Assembly: GCA_013215375.1 (NCBI GenBank) | Contig: JABSRB010000001.1 | Coordinates: forward strand, 62,001-126,000 | DNA: 64,000 nucleotides | Direction: 5' to 3' | Source: Oceanospirillaceae bacterium | GTDB taxonomy: Bacteria; Pseudomonadota; Gammaproteobacteria; Pseudomonadales; Balneatricaceae | Shown here: positions 8,133 to 17,089 of the stretch, one piece after another | Layout: each line of letters starts with the position of its first letter | How positions within the stretch are numbered: position 1 is the stretch's first letter | Position numbers and translations under genes: made by a program | The notes under the pieces: generated by a model | Database searches by the model: none | The model's input: the letters and a program-made list of their open reading frames with translations, nothing else | What the model was told of the DNA's origin: nothing

Positions 8133-8400
8133 TCATAATAAGACAAAAAATAAAAATAACAAAAGTCTTCAGCTCTAATAAAAATAACATGCTAAGAAGT
8201 ACACCGGCTTAAAACAAAAATAATATGCCAATATTCGCCTTCTGTGAAGGCAACAAAAATCATAATAAAAATAATACTTTTACCTTTAATTTATGCTTTT
8301 TTCATAAAAGCTATACCCCTGATATATTATTATTCGCAGTGACTCCAGCTACAGTGTTAATGTTATCTACTTTACTGACGAAATTCCCTCTTATCCTCAG
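8133..8400 (+). ncRNA. crcZ: CrcZ-like small RNA sequestering Hfq/Crc
   Basis: Downstream of a sigma54 promoter and CbrB-type sites lie five clusters of AANAANAA, the motif bound by Hfq with Crc in Pseudomonas. They are at 8146-8162, 8177-8187, 8213-8223, 8252-8259 and 8264-8274. The first cluster sits in the loop of an AAGAC/GTCTT stem (8140-8144 with 8165-8169). A GCCTTC-TGT-GAAGGC hairpin (8237-8251) separates the third and fourth. CrcZ in Pseudomonas occupies exactly this cbrB-pcnB gap and relieves catabolite repression. The 3' end is not defined: no convincing terminator is seen before pcnB, so the RNA may read through or be processed. The coordinates given are approximate. A 75-codon frame at 8225 is dismissed as chance. 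Confidence 0.72.
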
Positions 8401-8459
8401 CCTATATCAGTGCTATTATGCACAGCCAAAATCACTTTCATTTACCGTATAGATATAAA

Positions 8460-10325
8460 ATGCCTAGTTTTTTTAAAAAAATTAAACAAAAGTTCTTCTC
8501 CGCAGCTGATAACCAGAGCCCTACCCAGAGCACTGGTGACACTAGCCTCAATCAAACAAGCGCAAAGAAAAAGCCGACTGAGACAATTGCGAGAGACAAT
8601 CCTCATCTAGATGCTGCCAGAGCAAGAAAAATCAACGCGACCATCATACCGCAGAGCAGCCATCAAATTAATTTCCGTAACATCGATAACAATGCCATTA
8701 AAATTGTTAAAGACTTACAACGTGCAAGTTATGAATCCTATTTAGTCGGCGGCTGCGTGCGTGATCTGTTACTTAACAAACGTCCTAAGGACTTTGATGT
8801 CACCACCGGAGCGCATCCTGAACAAGCACATAAAGTTTTTAGCCGCTCACGCCTAATTGGTAGACGCTTCAAATTACTGCATGTACGCTTTGGCCGCGAA
8901 TTAATTGAAGTTGCTACTTTTAGAGCATCACACGATCAAGTCAGTAGTGATACCCAAGCAAAACAAGCCGACTCAGGCATGATATTGCGAGATAATGTGT
9001 ACGGTACTATCGATCAAGATGCCATGCGCCGTGACTTTACCATCAACGCCTTGTATTACGATGTTAATACTCGCAGCATCTACGATTTCACCAACGGTTA
9101 TCAAGATATAGCCGATCGTCAAATCAAAATGATCGGCGAGCCTAACGAACGTTACCGGGAAGATCCCGTACGGATGTTACGCGCTATTCGCTTTGCCGCA
9201 AAATTGGACTTCGAAATAGAGCAGCGTACCGCTGAACCTATCAAGTCGCTTGCCCCTATGTTGTACGACATAGCCCCTGCACGCCTCTTCGATGAAGTAT
9301 TAAAACTTCTCCAATCTGGACACGGCCTTGAGTCACTTAAGCTACTACGTGAATATCAGTTGCTTGAGACAATTTTGCCTCAGACTAGCCAAGCCTTGAA
9401 TGACAACTTAGAAAATGCAGAACAGTTAATATTCAACGCTTTACAAAATACCGACCGACGCATCAAACAACGTAAAAGCGTTAGCCCAGGTTTCTTGTTT
9501 GCGACACTTTTATGGCCATCTGTCCAAGCTCAGTTAAAAGCTACACTTGCTAATAAACGCATGCCGCCTTTAACAGCCCTTCACGAAGCTTCCTCCAAAG
9601 TGATTGGCGATCAGGTTAAACGCACCTCAATTCCAAAGCGGTTTTCGACTAACATCCGCGAAATTTGGGAATTACAACTACGCTTAACCCATAAGCCTGA
9701 AGCAAAAGCAGAACAATTTTTAGAGCACCCGCGGTTCAGAGCGGCATATGACCTACTAGTTCTCAGAGAAAAAAGTGGCGAGGATTTAAACGGTATAAGC
9801 CAGTGGTGGACTGATTATCAATCCGCCGACCAAGAACAGAGAGAACAGCTAGTAAACGCACTAAAAGCTAAAGGCAACAAACCTAGCAAGAAAAAGAAGA
9901 AGCCCGAAAAACCGGCGACAAAGCCCGCCTTTGAAAAATTCGACGTTGTTGAACAAATCAAAGCAAAGCCCAGCGCAGCAAAGAAGAAACGCAGTGAAGC
10001 AAAACCCACTCCCGTTGACTCTACAGCTGCAAAAGAGGTGACTGAAAGCAAGAAAACGGCTGCACAACCTGCAACTACTAAAGTAGAAGTTACAGAAAAA
10101 GAGCTTACATCTACCAGCACCACTCCAGATGTGATTAACGCTGTCAAAGAGACCGTGCAGGAAAGCGCTACAGTTTCGCAACCAGTGTTACACACGCCCG
10201 TTTCAGCTCCGGCTCCGGCTCCAGAGAGAGAAGAAACAGACGCTAAGACAAAAGCTCCTTCTACCCCTACTCCAAGAAGAAAGGCTCGTCGCAGCCGCGT
10301 TAAAAATGATCCTAGAAACAAATAG
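8460..10325 (+). CDS. pcnB: Poly(A) polymerase I with long basic C-terminal tail
   Basis: Polymerase of the nucleotidyltransferase superfamily that adds 3' poly(A) tails and promotes RNA decay. YLVGGCVRDLLL and the catalytic pair DFD (Asp111 and Asp113 from this start) are seen, then RRDFTINALYYD and REDPVRMLRAIRFAAKL. From about residue 455 to the end (621) the sequence is a low-complexity Lys/Ala/Pro/Thr-rich tail ending [16 protein letters not shown], much longer than in E. coli. An upstream in-frame ATG at 8418 would add 14 residues. 8460 is chosen because MPSFFKKIKQKFF resembles Pseudomonas N-termini; neither start has a clear ribosome site. It overlaps folK by 20 bases. Confidence 0.92.
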   Translation: MPSFFKKIKQKFFSAADNQSPTQSTGDTSLNQTSAKKKPTETIARDNPHLDAARARKINATIIPQSSHQINFRNIDNNAIKIVKDLQRASYESYLVGGCVRDLLLNKRPKDFDVTTGAHPEQAHKVFSRSRLIGRRFKLLHVRFGRELIEVATFRASHDQVSSDTQAKQADSGMILRDNVYGTIDQDAMRRDFTINALYYDVNTRSIYDFTNGYQDIADRQIKMIGEPNERYREDPVRMLRAIRFAAKLDFEIEQRTAEPIKSLAPMLYDIAPARLFDEVLKLLQSGHGLESLKLLREYQLLETILPQTSQALNDNLENAEQLIFNALQNTDRRIKQRKSVSPGFLFATLLWPSVQAQLKATLANKRMPPLTALHEASSKVIGDQVKRTSIPKRFSTNIREIWELQLRLTHKPEAKAEQFLEHPRFRAAYDLLVLREKSGEDLNGISQWWTDYQSADQEQREQLVNALKAKGNKPSKKKKKPEKPATKPAFEKFDVVEQIKAKPSAAKKKRSEAKPTPVDSTAAKEVTESKKTAAQPATTKVEVTEKELTSTSTTPDVINAVKETVQESATVSQPVLHTPVSAPAPAPEREETDAKTKAPSTPTPRRKARRSRVKNDPRNK

Positions 10326-10827
10326 TAACGCTGTTATATGTTACCTTGGGATCGGCAGTAATTTAGCCGATCCTCTCTACCAAGTTCAGACAGCTATCGA
10401 TCGATTACAGCAACTTGATCAGTGCCGCTGGTTAGGCGTTTCATCATTATACCGCTCCGCACCCGTGGGACCGCCAGGTCAAGATGACTATATTAATGCC
10501 GTTGCCTGTATTGAAACCAGCTTAGAGCCGGAATCACTGCTGGATTTACTGCAGAAATTAGAGAACGATCAACAACGTGTTCGCATCGAACGATGGGGAG
10601 CTAGAACACTGGACCTTGATTTATTATTATTTGGCGATCAAAGCATTAACACCGAGCGCTTAAACGTTCCCCACCCTTTTATGCTAGTACGCAATTTTGT
10701 ATTAGCACCCCTTGCTGAAATAGCGCCTACACTAATTTTGCAAGGCATTGAGCTTAGCAAACATCTGCAGACATGCCCTGCAGGCGAATTAGAAAAATTA
10801 TCCAAACATACAGGACTCTCACAATGA
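10306..10827 (+). CDS. folK: 2-amino-4-hydroxy-6-hydroxymethyldihydropteridine pyrophosphokinase
   Basis: A 173-residue HPPK that transfers pyrophosphate from ATP to 6-hydroxymethyl-7,8-dihydropterin in folate synthesis. Family motifs are CYLGIGSNL near the N-terminus, [21 protein letters not shown], and [19 protein letters not shown] with the metal-binding aspartates. It ends with the usual [20 protein letters not shown]. The start lies inside the pcnB 3' end (20-base overlap) and its stop overlaps the panB start (ATGA), so pcnB-folK-panB form one tightly coupled transcription unit. Confidence 0.96.
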   Translation: MILETNSNAVICYLGIGSNLADPLYQVQTAIDRLQQLDQCRWLGVSSLYRSAPVGPPGQDDYINAVACIETSLEPESLLDLLQKLENDQQRVRIERWGARTLDLDLLLFGDQSINTERLNVPHPFMLVRNFVLAPLAEIAPTLILQGIELSKHLQTCPAGELEKLSKHTGLSQ

Positions 10828-11618
10828 GTAAAGTTACCCTAAACACTCTTAATGCCTATAAAAAAACAGGAGAGAAATTCGCAGTATTAACTGCTTATGA
10901 CGCTACTTTTGCCAATGTTATATCCAATGCTGGCGTTGAGGTAATATTGGTCGGTGACTCATTAGGGATGGTGCTACAGGGACATGACAGCACTCTCGCG
11001 GTCAGTATGGACGATATGACTTATCACACTAGATGTGTGGCAGCAGGCAATGAAGGCGCGCTGATAATGGCTGACCTTCCTTTTATGAGCTATGCAACCC
11101 CCGAGCAAACAATGACAAACAGCGCAGCCCTAATGCAAGCTGGTGCTAACATGGTTAAGCTTGAAGGCGGCGCCTGGTTAGAACAGAGCATTGCTATGCT
11201 TGATGAAAGAGGCATCCCTAGTTGCGTGCACTTAGGATTAACCCCACAAGCTGTGAATAAGTTCGGGGGCTACAAAGTCCAAGGACGTGATGAAGCGAGC
11301 AGTGAGCGTTTATATAATGACGCGCTGTTATTAGAACAAGCGGGCGCGAGCATTATTCTTTTAGAATGTGTACCGAGCAAAGTCGCTAAACGCATCTCGC
11401 AAAACGTTGGCATCCCCGTTATTGGTATAGGCGCCGGCCCCGACACAGACGCTCAAGTATTAGTAATGCAGGACATGCTAAATATTCCCGCCGGAAAAAA
11501 AGCAAAGTTTGTAAAAAACTACATGGCACAAGCCAGCGATATCGCTGAAGCTTTTAGTCATTACGTTGAAGAAGTGAAGAACGGTAGCTTCCCCAGTGAA
11601 GAACACTCTTTCAAATAA
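10824..11618 (+). CDS. panB: 3-methyl-2-oxobutanoate hydroxymethyltransferase
   Basis: Ketopantoate hydroxymethyltransferase, first committed step of pantothenate synthesis, using methylene-THF. From ATG 10824 the protein has 264 residues, the same as E. coli PanB. It shows [37 protein letters not shown] with the Mg2+-binding aspartates, VKLEGG, HLGLTPQ and [19 protein letters not shown]. The start overlaps the folK stop by four bases and has AGGA about 8 nt upstream. A longer in-frame start at 10773 lies inside folK and is not preferred. panC follows after 91 nt. Confidence 0.96.
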   Translation: MSKVTLNTLNAYKKTGEKFAVLTAYDATFANVISNAGVEVILVGDSLGMVLQGHDSTLAVSMDDMTYHTRCVAAGNEGALIMADLPFMSYATPEQTMTNSAALMQAGANMVKLEGGAWLEQSIAMLDERGIPSCVHLGLTPQAVNKFGGYKVQGRDEASSERLYNDALLLEQAGASIILLECVPSKVAKRISQNVGIPVIGIGAGPDTDAQVLVMQDMLNIPAGKKAKFVKNYMAQASDIAEAFSHYVEEVKNGSFPSEEHSFK

Positions 11619-11709
11619 GAAGCACTTCTAAATTTTAATAAAAACAATATTTTAAAATCAGCCAAGCCTATTAATAATGGCGCTCCCGGTTGATGATGGG
11701 ACTTTTAGC

Positions 11710-12558
11710 ATGCAGACGTTCACCAAATTAATTGATTTACGCGCACATCTTCGCGATTTAAGACGACAGGGAAAAACCATTGCGATGGTGGCGACTATGG
11801 GAAACTTGCATGACGGGCACCTAGAGCTTATTCATAAAGCCAGCACTCTCGCCGATATTGTCATAGCCACTATTTTTGTCAACCCGCTACAATTTGGGAC
11901 GGGTGAAGATCTCGAAAAATATCCTAAAACCTTAAACGAAGACAAACAACAACTGCAAGCTGCGGGCTGTCATTTGCTTTTTGCACCAACCGATAAAGAA
12001 GTGTACCCGCACGGCAGAGATAATCAGACCATTGTTGAAGTACCAGCAACCTCTAATCTATATTGTGGCACCAGCAGGCCCGGACATTTCCAAGGGGTAG
12101 CCACTGTCGTTTGCAAACTATACTCTATGATTCAACCTGACACGGCGGTATTTGGCGAAAAAGATTATCAGCAATTGCATATTATTCGACAGATGACCCA
12201 AGACTTGTCGATCGATGTGAATGTGGTTGGCTCTCCGACTAAACGCAACGCTGACGGGTTAGCTTTAAGTTCCAGAAATGGTTATTTAACCGCTGACGAG
12301 CGCCAGCGCGCTACCGCCTTATACGCAGTGTTGCAATCTACCGCAAAATCACTGCAGCATGAAAATGCAGATTTTCCACAGCTGTGCGAACAAGCGCAAC
12401 TAACACTAGAAGATGCGGGCTTTAAACGTGACTATTTTGTTATCGCCAACGCAAATACATTGATGCTGGCGCAACCTGGCGATAAACAGCTAGTGGTATT
12501 AGCAGCAGCCTACATCGGCGCCGCACGCTTAATTGATAACAAAGTGGTCAATCTTTAA
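11710..12558 (+). CDS. panC: Pantothenate synthetase
   Basis: Condenses pantoate and beta-alanine with ATP via a pantoyl-adenylate. The 282-residue product has the nucleotide-binding MGNLHDGHLELI (HIGH-like), FVNPLQFG, RPGHFQGVATVV, FGEKDYQQL and LSSRNGYL (KMSKS-like) motifs. The ATG at 11710 (MQTFTKL) aligns with the N-terminus of other PanC proteins. An ATG at 11677 would add 11 residues and lacks a better ribosome site. It completes the folK-panB-panC group. In the 205-nt gap after it, an AGCCTGT/ACAGGCT inverted repeat (12582-12614) has no T-run, so no clear terminator is claimed. Confidence 0.95.
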   Translation: MQTFTKLIDLRAHLRDLRRQGKTIAMVATMGNLHDGHLELIHKASTLADIVIATIFVNPLQFGTGEDLEKYPKTLNEDKQQLQAAGCHLLFAPTDKEVYPHGRDNQTIVEVPATSNLYCGTSRPGHFQGVATVVCKLYSMIQPDTAVFGEKDYQQLHIIRQMTQDLSIDVNVVGSPTKRNADGLALSSRNGYLTADERQRATALYAVLQSTAKSLQHENADFPQLCEQAQLTLEDAGFKRDYFVIANANTLMLAQPGDKQLVVLAAAYIGAARLIDNKVVNL

Positions 12559-12763
12559 CGCCGCTAACAAAAATCCGGGATAGCCTGTCACTGTTGATCC
12601 AACACCCACAGGCTCTTGCAGATCACCCCTCTCCTATAGCTCCATCTAAATGTATTCAAAGCCAATATATCTCCACATATTGATAGACTATAAAAAAATA
12701 CAATTTATAGTTTAATTAAAAGACGCTAGGATAGAGTAATAATAAACTGAAAGAGTATTTAGC

Positions 12764-13942
12764 ATGAAAGATGTTGTTATTGTCGCAGCCGGTCGCTCAG
12801 CCATTGGAGCTTTTAACGGTGCACTAGCTTCTATTACGGCCACAGATCTTGGCGCCGCTGTCATTAAAGGCGTATTGGAAAAATATAACATTTCTGCTGA
12901 GCAAATTAATGAAGTTATTCTTGGACAAGTATTAACGGCGGGCTGTGGACAAAACCCCGCCAGACAAAGCGCTATTAAAGCCGGCTTAGATCACAGTGTA
13001 GAAGCGCTCACGATCAACAAGGTATGTGGATCTGGCCTCAAAGCTGTGCACCTAGCAGCACAAGCTATCGCCTGTGGCGATGCTGATATGATTATTGCCG
13101 GTGGGCAGGAAAACATGAGCCAGTCTGCGCATGTATTACCTAACTCGCGCAACGGTAAAACCATGGGAGATTGGCAGCTACAAGATACTATGATTACTGA
13201 TGGTCTATGGGATGCCTTTAACGATTACCATATGGGCATCACCGCTGAAAATATTGTCGATAAGTTTAGCATCAGCCGTGAAACACAAGATCAATTCGCC
13301 GCCCACTCACAAAACAAGGCTCAGGCAGCGATTAATGCCGGTAAGTTTGCGGATGAAATAATACCTATCAGCATCCCTCAGCGTCGCGCAGACCCCTTAA
13401 TTGTCCTTCAAGACGAGCAACCTCGTTTTGATTGCAGCGCGCAATCTCTGGCCAAATTGCGTCCCGCGTTCAAAAAAGACGGGAGCGTCACTGCTGGAAA
13501 CAGCTCCACGTTAAATGATGGCGCAGCAATTGTCGTCGTTTGTAGCGCAGAAAAAGCCGCCGAGTTAAACCTACCTATTTTAGCGAAAATTAGCGGCTAT
13601 GCAGCCAGTGGTGTAGATCCTGAGATCATGGGCACAGGCCCTATCACAGCAGTGCGTAAAACTTTGCTAAAAGCGGGTTGGGATATAGCTGAATTAGATC
13701 TAATTGAAGCAAATGAAGCCTTTGCGGCACAGGCTATAAGCGTTAATCAAGCGTTAAAATGGGACACTGCAAAGGTCAATGTCAATGGTGGGGCTATTTC
13801 ATTGGGACACCCAATTGGCGCCTCTGGGTGCAGAATTTTAGTTTCACTGTTGCATGAAATGCAGCGTACAGATGCCAAGAAAGGTCTGGCAACGCTGTGT
13901 ATCGGTGGTGGTATGGGAATCGCTTTAGCTGTTTCTAGATAA
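12764..13942 (+). CDS. Acetyl-CoA C-acetyltransferase (biosynthetic-type thiolase)
   Basis: A 392-residue thiolase condensing or cleaving acetoacetyl-CoA. The acyl-carrying Cys88 lies in [11 protein letters not shown], His349 in [11 protein letters not shown] and the proton-shuttling Cys379 in [11 protein letters not shown]. These positions fit the PhaA/AtoB branch. It stands alone between panC and a convergent gene, so genetic context does not tell whether it serves PHB synthesis, ketogenesis or acetoacetate use. No phaB, phaC or CoA-transferase gene is nearby. It has its own gap of 205 nt upstream, and the ATG at 12764 is followed by the typical [18 protein letters not shown] start. Confidence 0.95.
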   Translation: MKDVVIVAAGRSAIGAFNGALASITATDLGAAVIKGVLEKYNISAEQINEVILGQVLTAGCGQNPARQSAIKAGLDHSVEALTINKVCGSGLKAVHLAAQAIACGDADMIIAGGQENMSQSAHVLPNSRNGKTMGDWQLQDTMITDGLWDAFNDYHMGITAENIVDKFSISRETQDQFAAHSQNKAQAAINAGKFADEIIPISIPQRRADPLIVLQDEQPRFDCSAQSLAKLRPAFKKDGSVTAGNSSTLNDGAAIVVVCSAEKAAELNLPILAKISGYAASGVDPEIMGTGPITAVRKTLLKAGWDIAELDLIEANEAFAAQAISVNQALKWDTAKVNVNGGAISLGHPIGASGCRILVSLLHEMQRTDAKKGLATLCIGGGMGIALAVSR

Positions 13943-13989
13943 AAAGAAGCGCAGCACCAACTGCACTTATTATCAAAAACATAAACGAA

Positions 13990-14011
13990 GCGCTATGCAA
14001 TAGCGCCTTTT
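13990..14011 (+). terminator. Possible terminator for the thiolase gene
   Basis: GCGCTA (13990-13995), TGCAA, TAGCGC (14001-14006) is followed by CTTTT. The hairpin overlaps the stop codon region of the convergent gene. The stem is short, so confidence is modest. Confidence 0.4.
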
Positions 14012-14838
14012 CCTATGCCCTCATAAGCCCTCACTTGCACTTCTCTCTCAGGGAAGCGCTTTCTTAGAACTGCCGCTATATGTAAGGCAATTTGCTCTAC
14101 CGTTGTCTCGGTGGCTAAATCATCACAGCGCTGCGTAGGTAACTTTAAACTAAAGTTTCCTTGAGGTGCTGTGTATTGGTATAAATTATAGCCATCGGCT
14201 TGCGTGACCAAGTGCGCCTTAGTGCCAAGATAGATGTCTTGCCATTGCAGTGCCCACTCTTGCTCTAGCGCGGTATCTCTTTGTTGATCAATATAGATTT
14301 CAATGCAAGAGCGATGCCCGTGTGCAATGCGCTGGCAGTTACCTGCATGCTGCTCTAAACCATGGCTGTAATGATAAAATGCGCCTTCAATTTTCTCTGG
14401 GACAAAGGACAAACTTAAACCTTGTACCTCTTTACCAAATAACGCCAACAATTGACTCTCGCACCAATCGGCAAGTGACTCAGGGGTAATAGAATCTTTA
14501 CTCACCTGTGAGAAAGCCTCAGCGGGAGCGTTACATACTAACTCTTTCTCATCGCTATATTGCCAGGTCAACTCCAGGTTCTCACCTACGCTTTCCAATT
14601 TTGCCTGAGAGCTTAACATTGGAATGACTAATCGATGATCCACATAAGTATCTAGCCAATCCCGGACACGGCTTTTAACGATACCAAAATCACAGATCAT
14701 ACCCTGAGAATTCAAAGAGCCGTCTAATTCAAGTTGCGCCAACCAAGACTCCCCCATCATGCCACGCTGTGCATCTAGGTAGGAAAAATCGACATTAGTT
14801 AAATTTTTTACAAATAATTTCAAAATGGGACCAAACAA
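13993..14838 (-). CDS. Tandem-domain 6-pyruvoyl/6-carboxy-tetrahydropterin synthase-like protein
   Basis: A 281-residue protein about twice the size of QueD. The first half (about 5-135) keeps GMICDFG (46-52), VDHRL (66-70) and TPESLAD (118-124), but lacks the zinc histidines at its N-terminus. The second half (about 140-281) keeps HYSHG (156-160), NCQRIAHGHR (167-176), TTVEQIA and AYEGIGKGA, but lacks GMxxDF and DH. So the standard PTPS motif set is split between two fused halves, giving one composite zinc/active site. Such proteins may act in pterin or queuosine-precursor chemistry; the reaction here is not known. It is single, convergent with the thiolase gene. Confidence 0.72.
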   Translation of the reverse strand: MFGPILKLFVKNLTNVDFSYLDAQRGMMGESWLAQLELDGSLNSQGMICDFGIVKSRVRDWLDTYVDHRLVIPMLSSQAKLESVGENLELTWQYSDEKELVCNAPAEAFSQVSKDSITPESLADWCESQLLALFGKEVQGLSLSFVPEKIEGAFYHYSHGLEQHAGNCQRIAHGHRSCIEIYIDQQRDTALEQEWALQWQDIYLGTKAHLVTQADGYNLYQYTAPQGNFSLKLPTQRCDDLATETTVEQIALHIAAVLRKRFPEREVQVRAYEGIGKGAIA

Positions 14839-15042
14839 TTAAAAGATTTAGAGAAGTTGCCCGTTATTCATCGTCATTGCTGACTCAATGGCAAACGAGG
14901 CACATTTTAACCTAATGTGCATTAAGATGCGAACCAATCTCAAGTCAAGTTAATTGATTGACGACTATTATTAAAACGCTGACGGCAAACAACATCGCTG
15001 TAATAAGCATCAAAGTTTCTGTCAGCCAAGCGATGAGGAACA

Positions 15043-15088
15043 ATCAACCGTTGATAATTTAGGCTGCGCCTAATTCCTCTTTATTTAA
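15043..15088. repeat. Dispersed palindromic (REP-like) repeat, copy 1
   Basis: Contains the perfect palindrome TTAGGC-TGC-GCCTAA (15059-15073), preceded by TTGATAAT and followed by TTCCTCTTTATT. Copy 2 begins 88 bases downstream. Related copies lie at 24131-24174 and 50900-50946. Confidence 0.75.
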
Positions 15089-15130
15089 GCTCCTCTGAGC
15101 AAGTACTCTCGCACCAACAACTAACCGGAA

Positions 15131-15175
15131 AATCAGCCCTTGATGATTTAGGCTGCGCCTAATTCATCTTTATTG
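15131..15175. repeat. Dispersed palindromic (REP-like) repeat, copy 2
   Basis: CAGCCCTTGATGATT, then the palindrome TTAGGCTGCGCCTAA (15148-15162) and TTCATCTTTATT. It is in the same orientation as copy 1. The whole 417-nt gap between the PTPS-like gene and rsuA holds these two copies and the rsuA promoter; nothing else was recognised. Confidence 0.75.
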
Positions 15176-15197
15176 ACGGGATATTTTAGTTAAATTT

Positions 15198-15226
15198 CTG
15201 TCATGGGATAGCAGCTAAGGTATAAT
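15198..15226 (+). promoter_or_regulatory. Probable sigma70 promoter of rsuA
   Basis: A perfect -10 TATAAT at 15221-15226 is preceded 17 bases upstream by a weak -35 (CTGTCA, 15198-15203). The rsuA ATG is at 15256, with AAGAAG just before it. Confidence 0.5.
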
Positions 15227-15255
15227 GCTGCTTTTTAAAATACTGAGCTAAGAAG

Positions 15256-15948
15256 ATGCGTCTAGATAAATACCTTGCACATGCCACCGGACTTTCGCGT
15301 AAAGAAGTAAAGCGAGTCCTACACAGAAAAGCGATTAAAGTTAACGGCACTATCGTCCGTGACGCTTCCTTAAAAATTGTCGCGGCCGACGAGGTAATAT
15401 TCCAAGAGCAAGTAATTAGTGCGCCTCAACATCGCTATCTTATGCTCAACAAGCCACAAGGTTATGTCTGCTCCAATGATGACCCTACTCACCCCACGAT
15501 TGCGGGCCTTCTAGACACCGAAATAAGAGCGTCAGAGCTTAATATTGCCGGCAGGTTAGATGTTGATACTACCGGTTTATTATTGATCACCACAGATGGA
15601 CAATGGCTACACAAAATCACCTCTCCTAACCATAAACAGCCTAAACGTTATCTGGTAGAGACAGCCGACCCGATCGACCCCGCTGCTATAAAATTATTCG
15701 CCAAAGGCATAGAGCTTAAAGGCGAAAAACACTTCACAAAACCCGCCGTTCTAGAAATAATAGAGACACATATTGCCTATCTGACCCTGACTGAGGGTAA
15801 ATACCACCAAGTTAAAAGAATGTTCGCTGCTATTGGCAATAAAGTATTAGAGCTACATCGCGACCGTATTGGCAGTATTGTATTAGATGAAAGCTTGGCA
15901 CTAGGTGAGTACCGTGCGTTAACAGAAGACGAGTTAGCCAAACTTTAA
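15256..15948 (+). CDS. rsuA: 16S rRNA pseudouridine(516) synthase
   Basis: A 230-residue enzyme that isomerises U516 of 16S rRNA to pseudouridine. An N-terminal S4 domain (MRLDKYLAHATGLSRKEVKRVLHRKAIKVNG) is followed by MLNKPQGYVCSNDDPTHPT and the catalytic AGRLDVDTTGLLLIT with its invariant Asp. KYHQVKRMFAAIGNKVLELHRDRIG and LGEYRALTEDEL complete the family signature. Length and motif wording match E. coli RsuA closely, better than RluB/E/F. Its stop codon overlaps the rsmC start by one base (TAATG), so the two 16S rRNA modification genes are translationally coupled. Confidence 0.94.
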   Translation: MRLDKYLAHATGLSRKEVKRVLHRKAIKVNGTIVRDASLKIVAADEVIFQEQVISAPQHRYLMLNKPQGYVCSNDDPTHPTIAGLLDTEIRASELNIAGRLDVDTTGLLLITTDGQWLHKITSPNHKQPKRYLVETADPIDPAAIKLFAKGIELKGEKHFTKPAVLEIIETHIAYLTLTEGKYHQVKRMFAAIGNKVLELHRDRIGSIVLDESLALGEYRALTEDELAKL

Positions 15949-17006
15949 TGAGCTCACAGATAATTACGCCGCTTAGTTTTGAGTTATTGATGAAGCAATT
16001 TTCGCGAGTAACAAAAAAATCCCTGTGGATCTTAGATGAAAACCCGCCACTACACTTGCCTCCGCTCAACCCGTTAATCGATGTTATCAGCAATAGAATA
16101 GATGTTGTTGAAAGCATGCAAGCACGGGGCTATCACGCCCAATTTAGTGATTTTTGTTTTGATGACTTGGCAGCCAGTTATCAATACATCTTCTTTCGTA
16201 TTTCAAAAGAAAAAGCGCTCGCTCATCATGTCATTAACTCTGCCCAAAAGTTACTGATGGGCGAGGGGAAATTAATTATTAGTGGGGCAAAGCAAGAAGG
16301 GATCAAAGGCTATATAGATCGCAGTAAAAAAATCTACGCTATCAGAGAAACGCTCAAAGCCGACAAACAACATTGGGGTGCCGTTTTTGAGCCCTCAGGC
16401 CCTACCCAACAGCCACTAGATGACAAACAATACACAGAACTAAGACCGATCATAAAAAACTGTAATAATTTTCCCGATGTGCAATTCCTCTCCAAGCCCG
16501 GTGTATTTGGCTGGAACAAGATAGACGCAGGCAGTGCGTTATTAGTGACCCATTTAACCCCTATCTATGAGAATTTGAACCCTCCGAAATCAGTGCTTGA
16601 TATAGGCTGCGGCTACGGGTACTTAAGTGTAGCTTGCGCCAAGCTTTTTAACGCTGCGATTGTTGCTTGCGATAACAACGCCGCTGCTATTAAAGCCTGC
16701 GCTGCAAACCTTGCGAACTTAAATAAAAATCACCAAGTCATCGCTAGTAATTGCACACAGAACGTATCGGGAAGATTTGATTTAGTAGTCTGTAACCCTC
16801 CCTTTCACACCGGCTTTGGGGTAGAAAATGACCTTACGGAACGGTTTTTACAAGGCACTAAAGACCGATTAGCGGAGGGGGGCATTGCCATTTTCGTGGT
16901 GAACTTGCATATTCCAATCGAAAGAAAAGCCCGGCAATACTTCAAAAACATAAGCAAACTGTCTGATGATAAACACTTCAAGATAATAAAGTTAGACAAC
17001 AATTAA
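15948..17006 (+). CDS. rsmC: 16S rRNA (guanine1207-N2)-methyltransferase
   Basis: A 352-residue SAM-dependent methyltransferase. As in RsmC, an N-terminal degenerate MTase-like half is followed by a catalytic C-terminal half. The SAM site VLDIGCGYGYLSVACAK and the m2G-type active site VVCNPPFHTGFG are both in the second half. ARQYFKN near the end is also usual. It shares one base with the upstream rsuA stop; both products modify 16S rRNA. The convergent next gene begins at 17090 on the other strand, with a hairpin between. Confidence 0.92.
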   Translation: MSSQIITPLSFELLMKQFSRVTKKSLWILDENPPLHLPPLNPLIDVISNRIDVVESMQARGYHAQFSDFCFDDLAASYQYIFFRISKEKALAHHVINSAQKLLMGEGKLIISGAKQEGIKGYIDRSKKIYAIRETLKADKQHWGAVFEPSGPTQQPLDDKQYTELRPIIKNCNNFPDVQFLSKPGVFGWNKIDAGSALLVTHLTPIYENLNPPKSVLDIGCGYGYLSVACAKLFNAAIVACDNNAAAIKACAANLANLNKNHQVIASNCTQNVSGRFDLVVCNPPFHTGFGVENDLTERFLQGTKDRLAEGGIAIFVVNLHIPIERKARQYFKNISKLSDDKHFKIIKLDNN

Positions 17007-17039
17007 CGCTTTATTTATTGAGATAGACTTGCCAAACAA

Positions 17040-17083
17040 GCCTATCTGAATTTCAATCCCACCACTGGGAGTTTCAGATAGGC
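17040..17083. other. Long intergenic hairpin between convergent genes
   Basis: GCCTATCTGAA (17040-17050) pairs with TTCAGATAGGC (17073-17083), and an inner CCCA/TGGG stem lies within the loop. It has no T-run on either strand, so it may be a bidirectional transcription end or RNA-stability element rather than a classical terminator. Confidence 0.5.
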
Positions 17084-17089
17084 AGACTC

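Noticed and set aside
8225-8452. 75-codon ORF between cbrB and pcnB
   Set aside because: A-rich motif region of a probable CrcZ-like RNA; the translation is low-complexity and has no ribosome site.
9818-10321. 167-codon antisense ORF under the pcnB tail
   Set aside because: Mirror of the low-complexity Lys/Ala/Pro-coding tail; the Ser/Val/Leu-rich translation is a codon-bias artefact.
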